A stretch of DNA of 64,000 nucleotides from Absidia repens (GCA_002105175.1 MCGE01000005.1:558001-622000); one strand, 5' to 3'; counted from the stretch's first letter, positions 23,497-36,879 are shown. The notes: a model not told the origin generated them from the sequence alone. A program made the numbers and translations.

Positions 23497-24130
23497 TACA
23501 TACTTCTTTTTTTTCCCATCGCTTGTAGTTTTAAGTACTCCCTTTGTAGGCTTTTTTTTTTATTGCACAGTCAGTCAATCCCTTTATATATATATATATA
23601 TATATCGTCTCTTCATTTACATGCACAAGTTTTTTTATTTGAATCAATAAAGGAATACTATATCAAACAATGCAAATACAATAGGGTCTGGGATCTATGG
23701 GTACATACGGGTTTTGTAAACATATGTTTTTATTATTTGAATCAATAAAACTATACTATCAATGCCTTCGGAAACGAAGACACGGTGAACTGTTTTTTTT
23801 TGTTCTTTATTGGTAGAGATGGGGACAAAAGGGAAGAGAAGGGGAATCTATAATTCTATCCTAGTGTATGTGTATATATACCAAAGTGGTCAGGGAATGC
23901 AACGGGAAGAGAAGGATCGGGTATGATTGTATGTTCTTTGTATGTGTCCAAATATTGAAGTTCATTTATTATCACTGGAGAGGTACCATATAAGTAAATG
24001 CAAAGTAAAAAGAGGGCTGAGTTTTTGATACTGGATGTATATTTGAATGATCAGTATCATCCACTACCTGACGTATTTCCTATTCCAAGTCAAATCGTAG
24101 TATTCCAGTCGAAATAATCTAGTAGTATCC

Positions 24131-24177
<47 letters not shown>

Positions 24178-24321
24178 AGGGAAAAAGCATATGTATATTA
24201 CTATTGAATTGAAAAAAAAATGATATAAGACATAAAGAGGGGGAAGAGATATTGATATAATGTACAAGAATATGATAAACTATGTGTGTGTGGTGAGTAA
24301 ATAAAATATAAACAGGGGAAA
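23497..24321. other. Intergenic spacer between convergent genes
   Basis: About 825 bp between two 3' ends. It contains a (TA)n stretch at about 23586-23605, two near-identical GAATCAATAAA elements about 100 bp apart (about 23641 and 23738) that look like polyadenylation signals, and the A40 run at 24136-24175. Confidence 0.6.
24136..24175. repeat. A40 homopolymer
   Basis: Forty uninterrupted A on the plus strand in the 3' spacer of the KA1 kinase gene. Confidence 0.95.
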
Positions 24322-27300
24322 CTAAACTAGCTGTGTTTTCGATTGCAAGACGTTGGTGATCCACCCAGTAGCCAATTTGTAAACCTTTACTGATCCTGAC
24401 ATTTTTGTAAATCGTAAGCCAAGTAGTCGAGTATCGGCATTCTCCATTTGCTTTGACGGAACAGAAAACACCTCGATGGAGAAGACGGCAGTCCCATCCG
24501 TCACTGATCCTGTCCCTGATTGCTGATCGCTGAGGCCATTGACATCGCCGACGCCACCATCAACATCGCCCACTTGTTTTCGCTGAAAAAAGTTATCAAT
24601 GGACGCCTTTCCACGTAATCCAAAGATGCCAGGAGTTGATCGAATTACTTGTACACTTGAAGAATGTCGCAATGTTCGTTGTTGTTGTTGTTGTTTTGAT
24701 ACACCGGTCGTAATATAGGGCAAAGAAAGTCGTTGTTGTTGTCGGGTCCACCATTCACTACTGCCCTCTTTAATTCCAATAATATCCTGACGTTGTTCCT
24801 CGATTTGTTGCTTTGAATTGCTGGCATCCAAGGGAAGCACGATGTTTTCCGGGTAAAGTGAATTGTTGGCGAAGCTTTTTTTCTTTTTCAACAGACTAAT
24901 AGGCACACCGCCACTGGTGCCGTCACCACCTGAGACTGAAATTGAGCCTGTCGCCACGGAGAAAAGATGCCGTAAAGATGTTTTCCGTGGAATTAATTTT
25001 TGTTGATTCGAAATGGGTAGCGATTGGTGCTGCTGTTGGAGATGGTCATCTTCTTTGTAGTTGCATAATGTAAGCATGCAATTGAGCTGAGTTTTTGATT
25101 CATGCAAATAGGTCACACCCAGAAGTTCACAGACAGATCGGACTAACAGTACCAGTTCAGATTCATCTTGTGCTGTATTGTCTGAGGATGATTGCCGAGG
25201 TGGTAGATGGTGGTGATGGTGGTCGTTGTCCAATAAAGAAATAGCAGTATCGGATGACGAGGTCAATGATAAAACAGTGGTGGAGCTGATGACACGTGCA
25301 TTGGATCGGATGGAGAAATAGCAAGTCTTGTCCTTGGTGCGCTGGTATAGTTGGGAAATGCTGACCGTGGATGACTTTTTGGATAATCGACTACTGCCAA
25401 TAGGTGGGTGGTGCTGATGATGAGTCGATGGTGATTCTGATACGATAGAGGCAGATGATGGTGAGACAGATGATGAGGGACGATCTTGTGAATGGAATGA
25501 TGAGTGTCCATTGTTGATATCTGCTCGTTTCCATTTTCGAAGAAGATGAGTCATCGGTAGTTTTAGGCTTGAGAAATGCACATAGTTGACAGGACAGAGT
25601 GACACTTGGTTCAAAACAGTCAAAATTTCTTGATACAGAGCAGCACGAGAAGGTTCCAAAAGTGATCGTTCTTCACGGCGCCCATGACCAGTATAATAAA
25701 AGGATGTGTTGTAAGCGTGATGAATGATGGTTTTTCGTGCCTTGTAGCCAACCCGTTTTTCTTCTTCCATATCCCGAAGATAATGACGTTGCTGCTGATC
25801 GCGTTCTTGCTGCCTGGCTTCCAAAGTAATGGCATCAGTAGACATAGAGGAGGGTATAGCAAATTGATACATCGCTGCATGATAGTTGCTGGCGTCGGAA
25901 AATAAATCATCGTATTGTCCAGAATTATTCAACCAAGGATCCCCTTCAAGAGCGTTGCAAAGACTTGATCGTTTCCGTCTATCTGTTGAGAGGCATTTTT
26001 GTATAGTCCGTTTTAATCCATTGCTAAAATGAGGCGGCATAGGATAATTTCGATTTAAAATGTCCTTTCGTAGTTCACCGATAGCTATGAAAAAAGAACC
26101 ATGTTAGTTAATGGTAAGGTCAAACAGAAAAAATAAGAAATTACTTTTTGCATGGGAGAAAGCTTCAAATCCCGCCACCATTCGGAAGAGACAAATGCCA
26201 AGACACCAACAATCCACTTCAGGACCAATATACTTCTTTCCGTTGATTATTTCAGGACTATAATACAACATGGATCCTATAAGTATTAAAATGATTGAGT
26301 ATGAGAATAGTACGATACGGCTTGCCTGGTTTAAAAAATGACTTACCGCAAATTGTCCGTAATCTTTGGTGACCAAATCGATTGCTCAGACCAAAATCCA
26401 CCAAGTGTACTTGATTATTTTTTGTCAAAAGTATATTGGGTGCCTACAGTAACAAGAGTACAACAAGTATTTTAGCTTCCAGATTAATAGCCTCCCTTTA
26501 ATACCCCCTTCCCCATCTGCTATCTCCTTTTATCTAAATATTTATTCTTCTTTAAATCTTGTTTTTTTTTTTTTTTTTTCAATGTTTCTATACCTTCAGA
26601 TCTCGATGGACTACCCATTTCCGATGACAATAATCGACTGCCGCCACCACTTGGCGAAAAATTACCCTTGCTTCATCTTCTTTCAAACTGCCACCTTTCC
26701 TTTTCAAGTATTCGTCCAAATTGACGCCGGGAATGTATTCCATCACCAAATAAAGAGTGCACGCTGTTTCAAAAGTTTCATAAAGTCGAGCAATATTGGG
26801 GTGATGTAATGCTTCCATAATACCAATTTCACGGATAAGCCTTGACATAACACGATCATCAAACACCCGTTTGTCAATCATCTAACGCGGTCATCAAGAT
26901 ATATATGTAGAAAAAAAGGAGGAAAGCCAACAACCATAAATGAATAACAAATATAAGAATAAAAAATCAATAACAAGGATAAATGAAGAGGAATATAAAA
27001 AACAAGATTGAGTTTAGTTTCAGTGTATTCATGTGTATCCCCCCCTCCTCTGGTGCCCTTGTTCTCCGCCCCTATGCTTTATCTTTATCTATCCCAACCC
27101 CACATTCTCCCCCCCACCCCGAAACTGGTTTTTTTTTTTGTGTACCTTTATGGCAAAACGTTCGCCAGTCAGATAATGCTGGGCAAGCATGACTTTGCTA
27201 AATTTGCCTTCGCCGAGTTGTGAGAGAAATTGGTAATCGCCTATGCCAAATACCAATGTATCAGGATTCGGAGTGAGGTCATTTGGTGAGTGTTTTGATG

Positions 27301-27490
27301 GTTTGTCAGTTTTAGGTTGTGGTGGTGTTGGCTTGGATTCTTGTTGCTGTGATTTAATCGATGGTGGTGATAATGATGCTGGCGTCTCTTGTTGTTTGGG
27401 TTGCTGATTTTGGTTTACATTGGATAGTATAGGGTCTGATCTTCGTCGCCATTTATTTCGGACCTGCTCAGAGACAACACGTAGCGGCAT
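24322..27490 (-). CDS. CAMK-type serine/threonine kinase with C-terminal KA1-like domain
   Basis: Exons 27490-27146, 26881-26594, 26443-26347, 26276-26145 and 26084-24322 join in phase to 874 aa. A Pro/Gln/Ser-rich N-terminus (1-78) precedes the kinase domain: glycine loop [12 protein letters not shown] Lys in FAIK (about residue 114), HRDLKAPNILL catalytic loop, DFG, and an SPE variant of the APE motif (YYSPEII). A long Ser/His/Gln-rich linker follows. The last 60 residues ([20 protein letters not shown] then [20 protein letters not shown]) look like a KA1 membrane-binding domain, as in Kin1/Kin2/MARK kinases. By family it would act at the cell cortex in polarity or septation. The kinase core is divergent ([23 protein letters not shown]), so an orthologue is not named. 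Confidence 0.88.
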
Positions 27491-27948
27491 GGCAAGTCGA
27501 CTAGATGAGGATCAAAGTATAGTGATAATAAAAAAAGGAGAAACAACAGGAGAAAAAAGAAGAATTAAAAAAGAGAAAGAAGAAGAAGAAGAAGAAAAGG
27601 CGAGTGAGAGAAAGAAAAATAATTTAATTCATTGCTTGTTTACATCTTTTGTATTTGGAATTACCTGATTTGGGTTTTGCTTCACTGTGTCCACATGGTT
27701 CGCTTTTAAAACCCAGTTAGAGCAGAGTTTATACATATGCATTGTGTCTGTGGTAAACATTTTTATTTTGCTTGGTTGGTTGGTTTCGTGTATAGACAAA
27801 AAAAAAAAAAAAAAAAAAAAAAAGAACAAGAGAGGCGAATAAATATTATGTGAGGTAATGTAAAAATTAAGGTAAAAGAAAAAGGAAGGGAAGGGGGATG
27901 AGGAGACCGAAGGGTCAATATCAAAAACAAGTTTCAGACTACACTAAA
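27491..27948. other. Spacer between kinase start and ankyrin-gene stop
   Basis: Purine-rich on the plus strand (pyrimidine-rich leader of the kinase on the minus strand, about 27520-27610), with an A27 run at about 27799. No additional gene was found. Confidence 0.6.
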
Positions 27949-29960
27949 TCAAAAATCATCATCACCCATTCCAAACAACCCATTGCTTGCCAATGTAGAC
28001 TCCAAGTGTACCGGTACTTCCTTCGCCATTTCTTCTTCACGTCGTTTGTCCATTTTCTTGCCTGACATGGCACCGAGACCTTTCAGATAATCCACCAACC
28101 GACGATGACCACCAGCTCGTGCCAAATCTAATGGCGTACCCACTTTGCGCGGCACATACGTATTGCAGTCACACCCACAGCGTTCCACTAATAACGTCAC
28201 TACTTCCAAACGTCCATGTCTAGCAGCCCAATGAAGAGGTAATTCCCCACGGTGATCCTCTTGATTGACAGGTATTTCACAGGATCTTGCTAAAAAGGAA
28301 ACCAAATCCGTATGCCCTGATGCGCACGCATAATGTAATACAGATGCACCTAAGAAAAAAAAAAAAAAAAAAGAGATAACATACCGGATGAATTTCAACA
28401 AATATAAACAATCAAGTGGCTGAATAAGCAATCCGAAAAAATGTCTCTTTTTACCTAAACTGTCGACCTCCAAATTCAATTGGCCCTGAGTCACTTCTAC
28501 AATGTACTCCACTACCGCTGCATGACAATGTTCAGCAGCGACATGTAAAGCCGTCTTGTTTTTCTCTCCACCACCTCGAGAAGCCATCAAATCACCACCT
28601 GCTTGCACCAATTTTTGAAGTCCGGCAAGCCAACCCACACTTGCTGCCATATATACCGGTGTGACCTAACCATCAGGAAGAATGTGGTTGAGTTTCCGTT
28701 TTTTTTTTTTTAGAAGGGGAAGGGGTGGGTGAGGTTGGGAGGGAATGAGCTTTTTTTTAATTTTTTTTTACCTTATCATCTTCGATTTGACCAAGCGAAT
28801 ACACATTGGGATTAGCACCTTGTTGTAAAAGCAAATCCAATGACCCTGGCGCTTTGGTAACAATTAATGCATGAATCATTCCAAACCCATATTTGACTGC
28901 ATTTGCTGTGGACGATTGCTTGGCTGTATTGGGTGATCCACCTCGTCGGAGAAAGTTGCTATCAAAAGAAAAAAAACCAAGGTCAGTATCCCTCTCCCTT
29001 CTTTTTTATATTTTGGAGATTCACGCGATTTCGGCCTCCTTTTTTTTTTTTTTTTTTTTAAGTCACCCTTACCTAATGATTTTTTCCACTGTCACATCGC
29101 TTCCTTTGGACTTGCTGATCGTGTCCCATAAAGCATCCGATCCTCCGAAAATAAGCGGATCTACTCGTCGTTGCTGAATCAAAGAAGCCCCCGTATACCC
29201 ATTGGTTGCCGTGCTTGATCGGACTGGTGTCATTGGTACCGAATGGATTGAAGTCATGGTAGTCGCCCCAGCGGTGGATGATGATGCACCGGTATTGTTG
29301 CCAGCTATGTTGTCTTCTTTTTGTGTCGGTGCTGTAGAAGCCCCTCCAGCAGATGGTTGCCATGATTGCTTTTTTCGCGCTGATTTCTCTTTCACTGAGC
29401 CGTTGTTGCTATTGGTATGGACCATGGTATTGATATTGGAATTGGAGCCAGAATTGAGTGATGAGTTTTCAGTAGCGGATGAATGAGAGCTGTTCAGGGA
29501 AGCAGTGGTTGAGTTTTGTCGTAGTCGATGTAAAGGAGGGGCTGTACCATCTGCAGCGGCTGTGGTGGTGGTAGCAGTGGAAGGATAATAGTGTGGAGCG
29601 TTGCCGAGGTTCCATTGAGGTACTAAATTTGCGGAAGTTGTTTGGTTATTACTGGTGGAGGTTGACGAAGATCGAGAAGGTAAGACTGATTTTTGATGTC
29701 GATTGGTCGCGGAAGAAGGAGTGGACGGTGTATAATCAGCTGTTGTAGCTTCATAATTTCCAAACATAGACATGTCATTTGGCATCGCTGAGGGTTGTGG
29801 ACTAGTGGGTGTAAGAGGATAACTTTGTATGGCACCATTTTTGTAGTGAGGATGATGGGAATGATGAGCAGGTGTTGATGAAGGATGATGAGGATGATAA
29901 TGCTGTTGTTCAGTTTCTTCTCCAGAGAAGTTGGATTCAAGCGATAACCCACGAGGCCGG

Positions 29961-29997
<37 letters not shown>

Positions 29998-30394
29998 GCG
30001 GGTGAGAGAGAATGGTAGAATTGACATATTTCTTATTCATATCCATCACACCTTCATATCGTTTGCGTAGAAACTGCATTTCCCGTACGGCTTTTTCGTA
30101 TCTTTGCTGATGTTCAGTGGCCAGTGTCTTGTAGTCGTCATTTTCTTGTTCCAGAACCTCCGATCTTGCTTGAAGCATGTTGAGTAAACGGTCATGATTG
30201 GAGAATATACGTTGTATTTCCATTTTAATAGCTTGCTTTAGTTCAGATCGGTCAACAGATTCCACCATTTCCAACAGCATTTCCTGGGCACTACGAGAAG
30301 GAGAGGAATGGGGATGATCATTCTTATGATGATCAGATGGTTTCATATCATCAAAACTGTTGAAGGAATGCGAGGGTGATACTGAAGAAAGCAT
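27949..30394 (-). CDS. Coiled-coil, poly-Gln and ankyrin-repeat protein
   Basis: Exons 30394-29073, 28958-28772, 28665-28455 and 28349-27949 join in phase to 706 aa. Residues about 30-130 are a charged coiled coil (LKQAIKMEIQRIFSNHDRLL and following). A twelve-residue Gln run (about 143-154) and a 250-residue Ser/Thr/Asn/His-rich disordered region come next. The C-terminal third has ankyrin repeats: GMIHALIVTKAPGSLDLLLQ, TPVYMAASVGWLAGLQKLVQ, TALHVAAEHCHAAVVEYIVE, SVLHYACASGHTDLVSFLA, LPLHWAARHGRLEVVTLLVE and TPLDLARAGGHRRLVDYLKG. The fold suggests a cytosolic scaffold, but no partner or enzyme domain is visible. A long A-rich tract (30434-30520) lies directly upstream of the start. Confidence 0.85.
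29957..29998 (-). repeat. CAA/CAG trinucleotide run coding poly-Gln
   Basis: Tandem CAA codons (TTG on the plus strand) coding about twelve Gln in the ankyrin protein. The length is likely to vary between isolates. Confidence 0.85.
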
Positions 30395-30467
30395 ACTATC
30401 GTTTAAACACGACCACAGTAAAAATAAGTAACGACAAAAAAAAAAAGAAAAAAAAAAAAAAAAGAAA

Positions 30468-30498
<31 letters not shown>

Positions 30499-31910
30499 AA
30501 AAAAGAAAAAGAAAAGTAAGAATACGAACAAGGAAGAAAAATGAAAAAATAGGGGAAGATCTTTTTTAATCACAGTTTGTGCCTGACAGTTCCCTTTTCG
30601 ACGGAGTTTTTACATTGTCTGCCATATATGGTATTATGGCTTCCTCACCTTACAGCATATGGACCCCGTCAATGCAATGTCCAATGTCAATGGATTGACA
30701 TGAATTAGGTAGATTCGACATTAACATTTAGGTTTAGCATTTTCTGAACTATCTTATTTTAATTTTTTTACAATTGTTTTAAATTGCACATTATACAAAC
30801 CAACTTAAAAAAAATACTTGTACGAACTATAATAGTAACTTGGCAAGAGGAAGCATGGTTTCTTCTCATGAAGTACCCTTCATTCTCCTTTGATTTGTCA
30901 CCCCTTCTCCATGAAAGCACTCCTCTTATCATACAAAAATAAAGAACCGATCTACTTTCTCCCATATTAACAAAGCAAATTTTTTTAGCCAACTCCTTTT
31001 GTGTGAAAACGGTATTAAAAGTATGGGACTCGATATAAAGTGATCATCAATGAGGGGGAAGAAAGGTCGCTCTTACATAGTACTATCAGACCCACTTGAA
31101 GGAGATTAAGGTATAAACGAGAGAGCATATGATATGAAATTATACATATGTACCATGAAATAAGGAGGGGAATCATTCATCCTCATGATCATGGTTTTCA
31201 TACTTTTTTGTTTCAAAATGTCGTTCCTCCTTCTTGTCAATTTTGCCTATATTCATTTGTTTTTCCGACGCACTCAACACTATCATAATATGACTTCATA
31301 TTACACCATCTTGTTGCATCGATATCTGTCATTGTATTTCATTCACTCGTAAAAAGAATATGGCACTCCTATTTTGAAAGAGATAAGTCATTGTACAGTG
31401 TGAGCGGCATGAAACAAAAGGTGAGTTGCAACAGTAATATGATAATATGTACAGTGCAGCAAATAAAATAAAGTATGATATGATATATAATTCAATGATA
31501 TAAATGTGTTTTTTATTGAGTTAATATAAAACATTCTAAGCTAAATCTACAACTACAAGTATTCTGAGAAGTGCTTGATTTTCCTTAGGAAATCCATCTA
31601 TGCGACATGTGTATTTCCCTATCAAAGTATTACGAATAAAATAAACACCATCAAATATCATAGCATTTATAAAAAAAAAAAAAAAAAAAAAGGTCAGCGC
31701 AAGACCACAGATCTACCTTATTCCGTTAGATGTTCATGATTTAAGGTATCTACAAGACCCATCACGACATGACTCCCTCTTTTATTCCACACATATACCA
31801 CCATTTTACACGTCAAGATCAAAGTATCAAGCACCGTGTTTCACTTATGTCCTCACCCCACTAATCCGTTTTGACAAAATAATCATATATGTACAAGTAC
31901 AATCCATTTA
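30395..31910. other. Intergenic spacer between ankyrin and ALG5 genes
   Basis: About 1.5 kb. Directly left is a TTTAAACACGACC variant of the promoter motif (about 30402) and an A-tract broken by single G (30434-30520). The remainder is AT-rich with an A20 run at about 31671-31691. I see no exon structure on either strand. Confidence 0.55.
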
Positions 31911-33135
31911 TTACAAGCTTTTCAATACTTTATCCCTTTTCACCTTCCAAAACCCCAATATAAAATTCAATCTAATCAAAAACAAATCCTTGGCCATTTG
32001 TACCGAGTCAGTAATCAGATTGACCTTGCTACCATCTATTTCATGCCAAGTCACCTGTACTTCGATGATGGGCACCTTTTGAGACTGGGCAATCATTAAG
32101 CATTCAATATCAAAAATCCATCGTTCCACATGCATATTGGGGAACACCAATTGAGCCGTCTTCCGAGTAAATAACTTGAATCCACATTGAGTATCTTCGA
32201 TTCCACGAATACCCAAAGTATACACCAGAGTGTGGAAACCGCGCATAAGGAAATTTCGAATGAAAGATCGCTAAATCATACAATATTTAAAAATAAAGAG
32301 TTGGATGAATGGTTCATTTGTAATCCTCATCTCCCTTCTTTTTTTTTTTTTTAAAAAAAAGTATTACCTTCACTACTGCTTCAGTAGAAACTAGATGTGA
32401 TCTTGACCCGACAGCTATTCCATAACCATCGTCATTCACAATTGAATCCAGTTGTTCTTCCAGTTTCGCAATATCCGAAAATTGAGTCGCTCCATCTGCA
32501 TCTGCCATAAGGCATTGTCTTCCACGTGCACAAAGCATCCCCTATAATAGAAACATACAAGAGATGATTGAGTAATCAAAAGATTATGTAAAAATCTTTT
32601 CTTGTCTTGCTCGCGGCGTACCTGAGTGACAGCACCCCCTTTCCCTCTATTCTTCTCCAAAGCCAGGATGCGAATATCTGCCGACGAGTATTCCTTCGAG
32701 AACTCCGATGCCACTTGAATAGTATTGTCCTTGCTTCCATCGTCTACAATAATGATTTCGTATGTAAATGATCGCTTTGTTGTTTCCTTGCATCGTCGTT
32801 CCAAATAGTCCACAGTTTCCTTGAGCATAATGGGTAAGCGTTTGCTTTCATCATAGGCAGGGATAATCACGGAAAGGTCGACGGTAGCATTATCGAATAT
32901 ACTTGGCGTTCGTTGGCGTTCGTTGGTTTGCGTTATCTGGTAATATCGCTCATTTTCTGTCGGTTTTCGAGGCGATGGTGAGCAGACCGCCAAAAAGTAG
33001 AGTGCCTATTCCGGGAGAAACAAAAAGAAAAGAGTCAAGATGAAGTAAACCGATTCATAACTTCTCTGTTCTTTTATGAGTTACCAAAGCGATAGTAATG
33101 ACGATCCCCCCTAGTAGTACAAGTATCAATGACAT
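31911..33135 (-). CDS. ALG5: Dolichyl-phosphate beta-glucosyltransferase
   Basis: Makes dolichyl-phosphate-glucose from UDP-glucose at the ER membrane, the glucose donor for N-glycan precursor assembly. Exons 33135-33085, 33005-32622, 32541-32368 and 32270-31911 join in phase to 322 aa, the normal family length. An N-terminal membrane anchor ([20 protein letters not shown]) is split by intron 1. The GT2 fold shows [31 protein letters not shown] (about residue 105), [11 protein letters not shown], the DXD-type metal site ADADGATQF (about 158), and the family-specific [20 protein letters not shown] with TQCGFKLF. The gene is divergent from POP1 across a 181-bp shared promoter. Confidence 0.96.
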
Positions 33136-33316
33136 ACAATATAGATGAAAAAAAAAAAGAGGGGAAATTTGGAAGAAAAGAGCGGTAGAAGATATTTATA
33201 AATTCATGGCAGAGCCAATGAATTTTTTCCACAATATTGTTTAAACCCCGCTTTTTTCAATGTCACTGGAAGCATATTTTTTTTTTCATTTGGTGTTTTT
33301 ATTTTTCCATTTGATC
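33136..33316. promoter_or_regulatory. Short bidirectional promoter, ALG5 / POP1
   Basis: The 181 bp between the two start codons include a CCAAT box (GAGCCAATGAA, about 33213), a TATA-like TATTTATAAA (about 33193) and GTTTAAACCCCGCTTTTTTC at 33239-33258, a copy of the recurring promoter motif. With so little space the elements are probably shared. Confidence 0.65.
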
Positions 33317-34756
33317 ATGAGCAAAAAGAATAAAGGCAGTCGCTTGGTTTCTACCAGCAACTCACCACACGAGTCCTTCAATGAATTACCTCATGCTTCT
33401 GGTAAACTCAAGAAAACAAGCAAGCAATACTCGTTATTCGTTATTAACAACAGGTATTTTATTATATGTGTAGGACTCCCAAGTAACAAGAAGAAAATTG
33501 ATCCACTGACATCCACACCGACTCCTTCCCAATTAAATGAAGACGACAGTTTCTGTAAGCAAAATAAATAATAGACGTGTTTTATTTACTGATCGATCGT
33601 TTCTTCGTTTTAGTGAAATCACTCCCCAAGGTTGGTGGTATCATCAATGCCGATCAATTTTTTGCTGCCCGTATGCAAGAAGTCAACAGTATGCAGTCGT
33701 CCATAAAACAAACGAGGTAAGAATAGGAGAAAGTAGCGGATGGTATATGTATGTCTATAACCCTACTATTCTTCTCACCTTCCTTTCCTTTGTAGTGCTG
33801 TGTTGAAGATACCATCTTTTGATAGCCTACCACGGTTCCTAAGGCGTCGAGCTGCCGGTCATGATATGTATCACCTTCGAGCAAGGGACCGAGCAAAATT
33901 ATCTGCAAAAGTAAGTCAAGTGATTGGAGTACGATGTTGATGTATGTTAACCTCTCCCCCCCACCTTTTTTTTTTTTGTATCTTGTACAGATTGCACGTG
34001 GACAAGTCATCAGGCCGTCTTTACGAAAAATTAAGTCAAAAATGATTATGGATGAATTGATCAGTCGTAAAAGTAAGGTTAAAATTACGCCAAAATATTT
34101 ATTATAGGTCACTCATTACTCTTTCTCTTGATAACATTAGATAATGTCAGATGGCTCTCAACTCATAAATGGCATATCAAACGCATGAAAATGGAAAACT
34201 GGTGGGGATATCGACTGGTAAGTCAACTATTTATGATTGATGGACAGGGCTTTAAAATGATTATGATCTGATAAAAAATATTAGGCGGCCCATCCGATGT
34301 ACAAATCCAGAAAAGTCAACTACCGATCATTCACCAAAATCAGTCTTCTTCACGATGCTTCTTACCAAGGCTGTTTACAAGTCCATGGCTCGCAAAAACT
34401 AGTCACTGAACTCCTGAACAAATTCACCGACCCATTGCTTCCTTCTGTTGGCAGTAACAGGTACTTTTCTATCCTAATTTTGCGAAGAAAGAAGTGGTAC
34501 TCACATTTTTTTTTTTTTTTTTTTTTTTTTTTTCCAATCGTAGATTTATAAAAGGCACTCGCATTGGGCACTCGTATTTCTACAGCCAAGGCGGTTATCC
34601 AACTAACCTCATTTCTCCAATTACCTTTCTCTGGCGATCCTCTACAACCGACAATGATGCTACACTATGGCTTTGGACACACCCGTCAGCATTCGAAATC
34701 ATTCAACAGCAAATCCAAGATACAGCTTCGTTAATGCAAACACCACAAGGTAGCCG

Positions 34757-34797
<41 letters not shown>

Positions 34798-36597
34798 GGC
34801 AAAGATACGGGTCTTGTTATAACTCAGATGGATCTTTCGTTTTTATACTTATATATGCTTATAGTGAAGGTACAAAATATGCAGAAAGATTTTGCCCGAT
34901 TTGAATTAACTGGACCTCGCTCGAAAGATCTCCTACAGTCCATCTTGGTGCCAGTGGATGAACATGGCAATAGTCAACCGAACTCGGTGAATGCTCAATT
35001 ATGGACAAGTTTACAACACATACGATCTGGTTGCGCCCTTCCAAATGGTGCTGTTATTGGGCTCACTGTGCAAGACCCACGTTTGAGGTAAGCCCTACAA
35101 GAAATGATCATGATTCAAAAGGCTATTGCTGTTCACACTCTCTAACTTTTTGTTTTGTCATAGATTTCCTCAAAAAGCTCGTCCAGCAAATGTATCTGGT
35201 GACGTTGATGTATATATGCAGGCTACTCAAGATTTACTTTCCCTATCTATGGACTGGCCAATCGAAGCGTCTCGTTCAGGCATTTGGGACGAATCAATAC
35301 GAAGAAACTGTGAAATCACCAAACTGGCTGAAAGTCATATTATCAAACGTCGTGAAAAGGTAAAGAACAAAGGAACAACTGATCATTATAATGTCTAACT
35401 TTTTTTCTCATATAGATGCCCCTACCAGGATCGAAATTACCATTCACTGCAGAAGATTCAAAAATTCCTTTATTACTGATCCAACGAAGCGGGCCTTTGT
35501 TTGACCAATCGCCACTGGCACAGCCTTCCGAATTTCGGACTGAAAACATTGATGGCTGGACATTGATTGTACCCCGAACCTTCGGCAATTCATTTTGGAG
35601 GTCATTGGTGTATGCGGGTGCAAGAACTGGCGGACTTGATGATGTACACAACATGTATTTTGACTGCGGATACAGCTGCTTCCCTTATGACTATCCAACT
35701 ACCCGGGCATTTGAAGAATACCAGGAAATCACCGGGTCAGCATTGAAACAGAAATGGGAACGCCAACCACCATCAAAACGCATCAATTTCAGCAAACTGG
35801 GTATTGACTCTCCACATCATATACCTTTTCACAGTCTTTTATCATCGTCATCACCACCACTAGGCACATTATCGACAATGGATTACAGTTATGATAATGA
35901 ATCTTACAGAAAATCTGCTATATTGTTACAGAATGACAAGTTAGTGTCGGTGATTTTGAACAGCAAAAGTGACGACAAGAAAACGATTGAAGCCAAGTTG
36001 ATGAAGATGATGGCGAATGGCGCCTCAGCGCGTGGCATGATGACATCGATTGCAAAAGCTCCCTCCTTGGAATCCATGGCTGTCAGATTTCGGCTGAAAA
36101 GTATCCATGCTGGCACATTTTCATCAAACGCAAGAGTCTACTTGATGAAGGACGCATCACTTTATCAGAACTACTCAACGGTCTCTCATGATAATATCAA
36201 GATCAGCCAACTGGAGAACTTCAAGGTAAAGACAAAAAAAAAAAAAAAGAGTGTTTGTGTTTGGTGTTGTCATCTACTTGGGTTTACTGACATATCTTGT
36301 ATTTTATTTATATTAGGCCCCATCACCACAGGATCTCATTGGCTACGTGACAAGTGGTCACTACTCACTGATGACCGGTCAAGGCCAAGGAATTGGTGCA
36401 TGCTCTGCTTCTGGGTTATATCAAATTCAACAAATTGACACCTGGTAAGGAAATTTAAATAAAATAAAATGCGGGTGCCATAAAGATAACTCAATGTTTT
36501 TAATTATTATAGTCAAAACCGCACAATAAAACGCCTTGTCTTAGTCCGCAATGTATCTTCGCAAGATTACCACCTGGCTATCCTTTCTGTAGTATAG
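33317..36597 (+). CDS. POP1: RNase P/MRP protein subunit Pop1
   Basis: Largest protein of nuclear RNase P and RNase MRP, which process tRNA and rRNA precursors. Thirteen exons were traced: 33317-33401, 33474-33554, 33614-33716, 33796-33910, 33991-34072, 34141-34217, 34285-34460, 34544-34749, 34865-35087, 35164-35359, 35416-36225, 36317-36444 and 36513-36597. All join in phase to 788 aa. The Pop1 N-terminal domain is clear (SLPRFLRRRAAGHDMYHLRA, WLSTHKWHIKRMKMENWWGY, RSFTKISLLHDASYQGCLQV). The POPLD domain gives FWRSLVYAGARTGGLDD and CFPYDYPTTRAFEEY, and the C-terminus has GYVTSGHYSLMTGQGQGIG. Two introns carry long homopolymers (T about 27 at 34507, A40 at 34757). Confidence 0.96.
34757..34796. 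repeat. A40 homopolymer in a POP1 intron
   Basis: Forty A right after the donor of intron 8, in the sense strand. It lies near the 5' splice site rather than forming a polypyrimidine tract. Confidence 0.95.
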
Positions 36598-36879
36598 AAT
36601 TTTATTTCAATCCCCTTTAGATAATCCATTTCTATTTATATATACATGTATAGATATTATTTTTGCATTTTGTGTCATCCAATAGATTTGTACACTATTC
36701 ATTTACTCAATTATTTATTACAACCATTAATCAATAAAAGCTCTTTTTGTGAGCTCTGCTTGAACTTCTGAAATTTTTAAAATATTATTTAGACTCGATG
36801 AAAAAGTTATATTTTGATTGAGAGGAAACAGGAGCTGTTGGTGATTTTTTTTGGAACACAGAAAATGTTAGTTAGGGAA
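36598..36879. other. 3' region of POP1
   Basis: AT-rich 3' UTR and spacer with AATAAAAGC at about 36732 as a possible polyadenylation signal. Nothing else is seen before the repeat. Confidence 0.5.

Noticed and set aside
24064..24364. Poly-Phe frames at the A40 run
   Set aside because: They are translations of a homopolymer.
29069..30027. Several open frames on the opposite strand and in alternative frames of the ankyrin gene
   Set aside because: They are shadows of the low-complexity CAA/TCA-rich coding region and have no splice or start context of their own.
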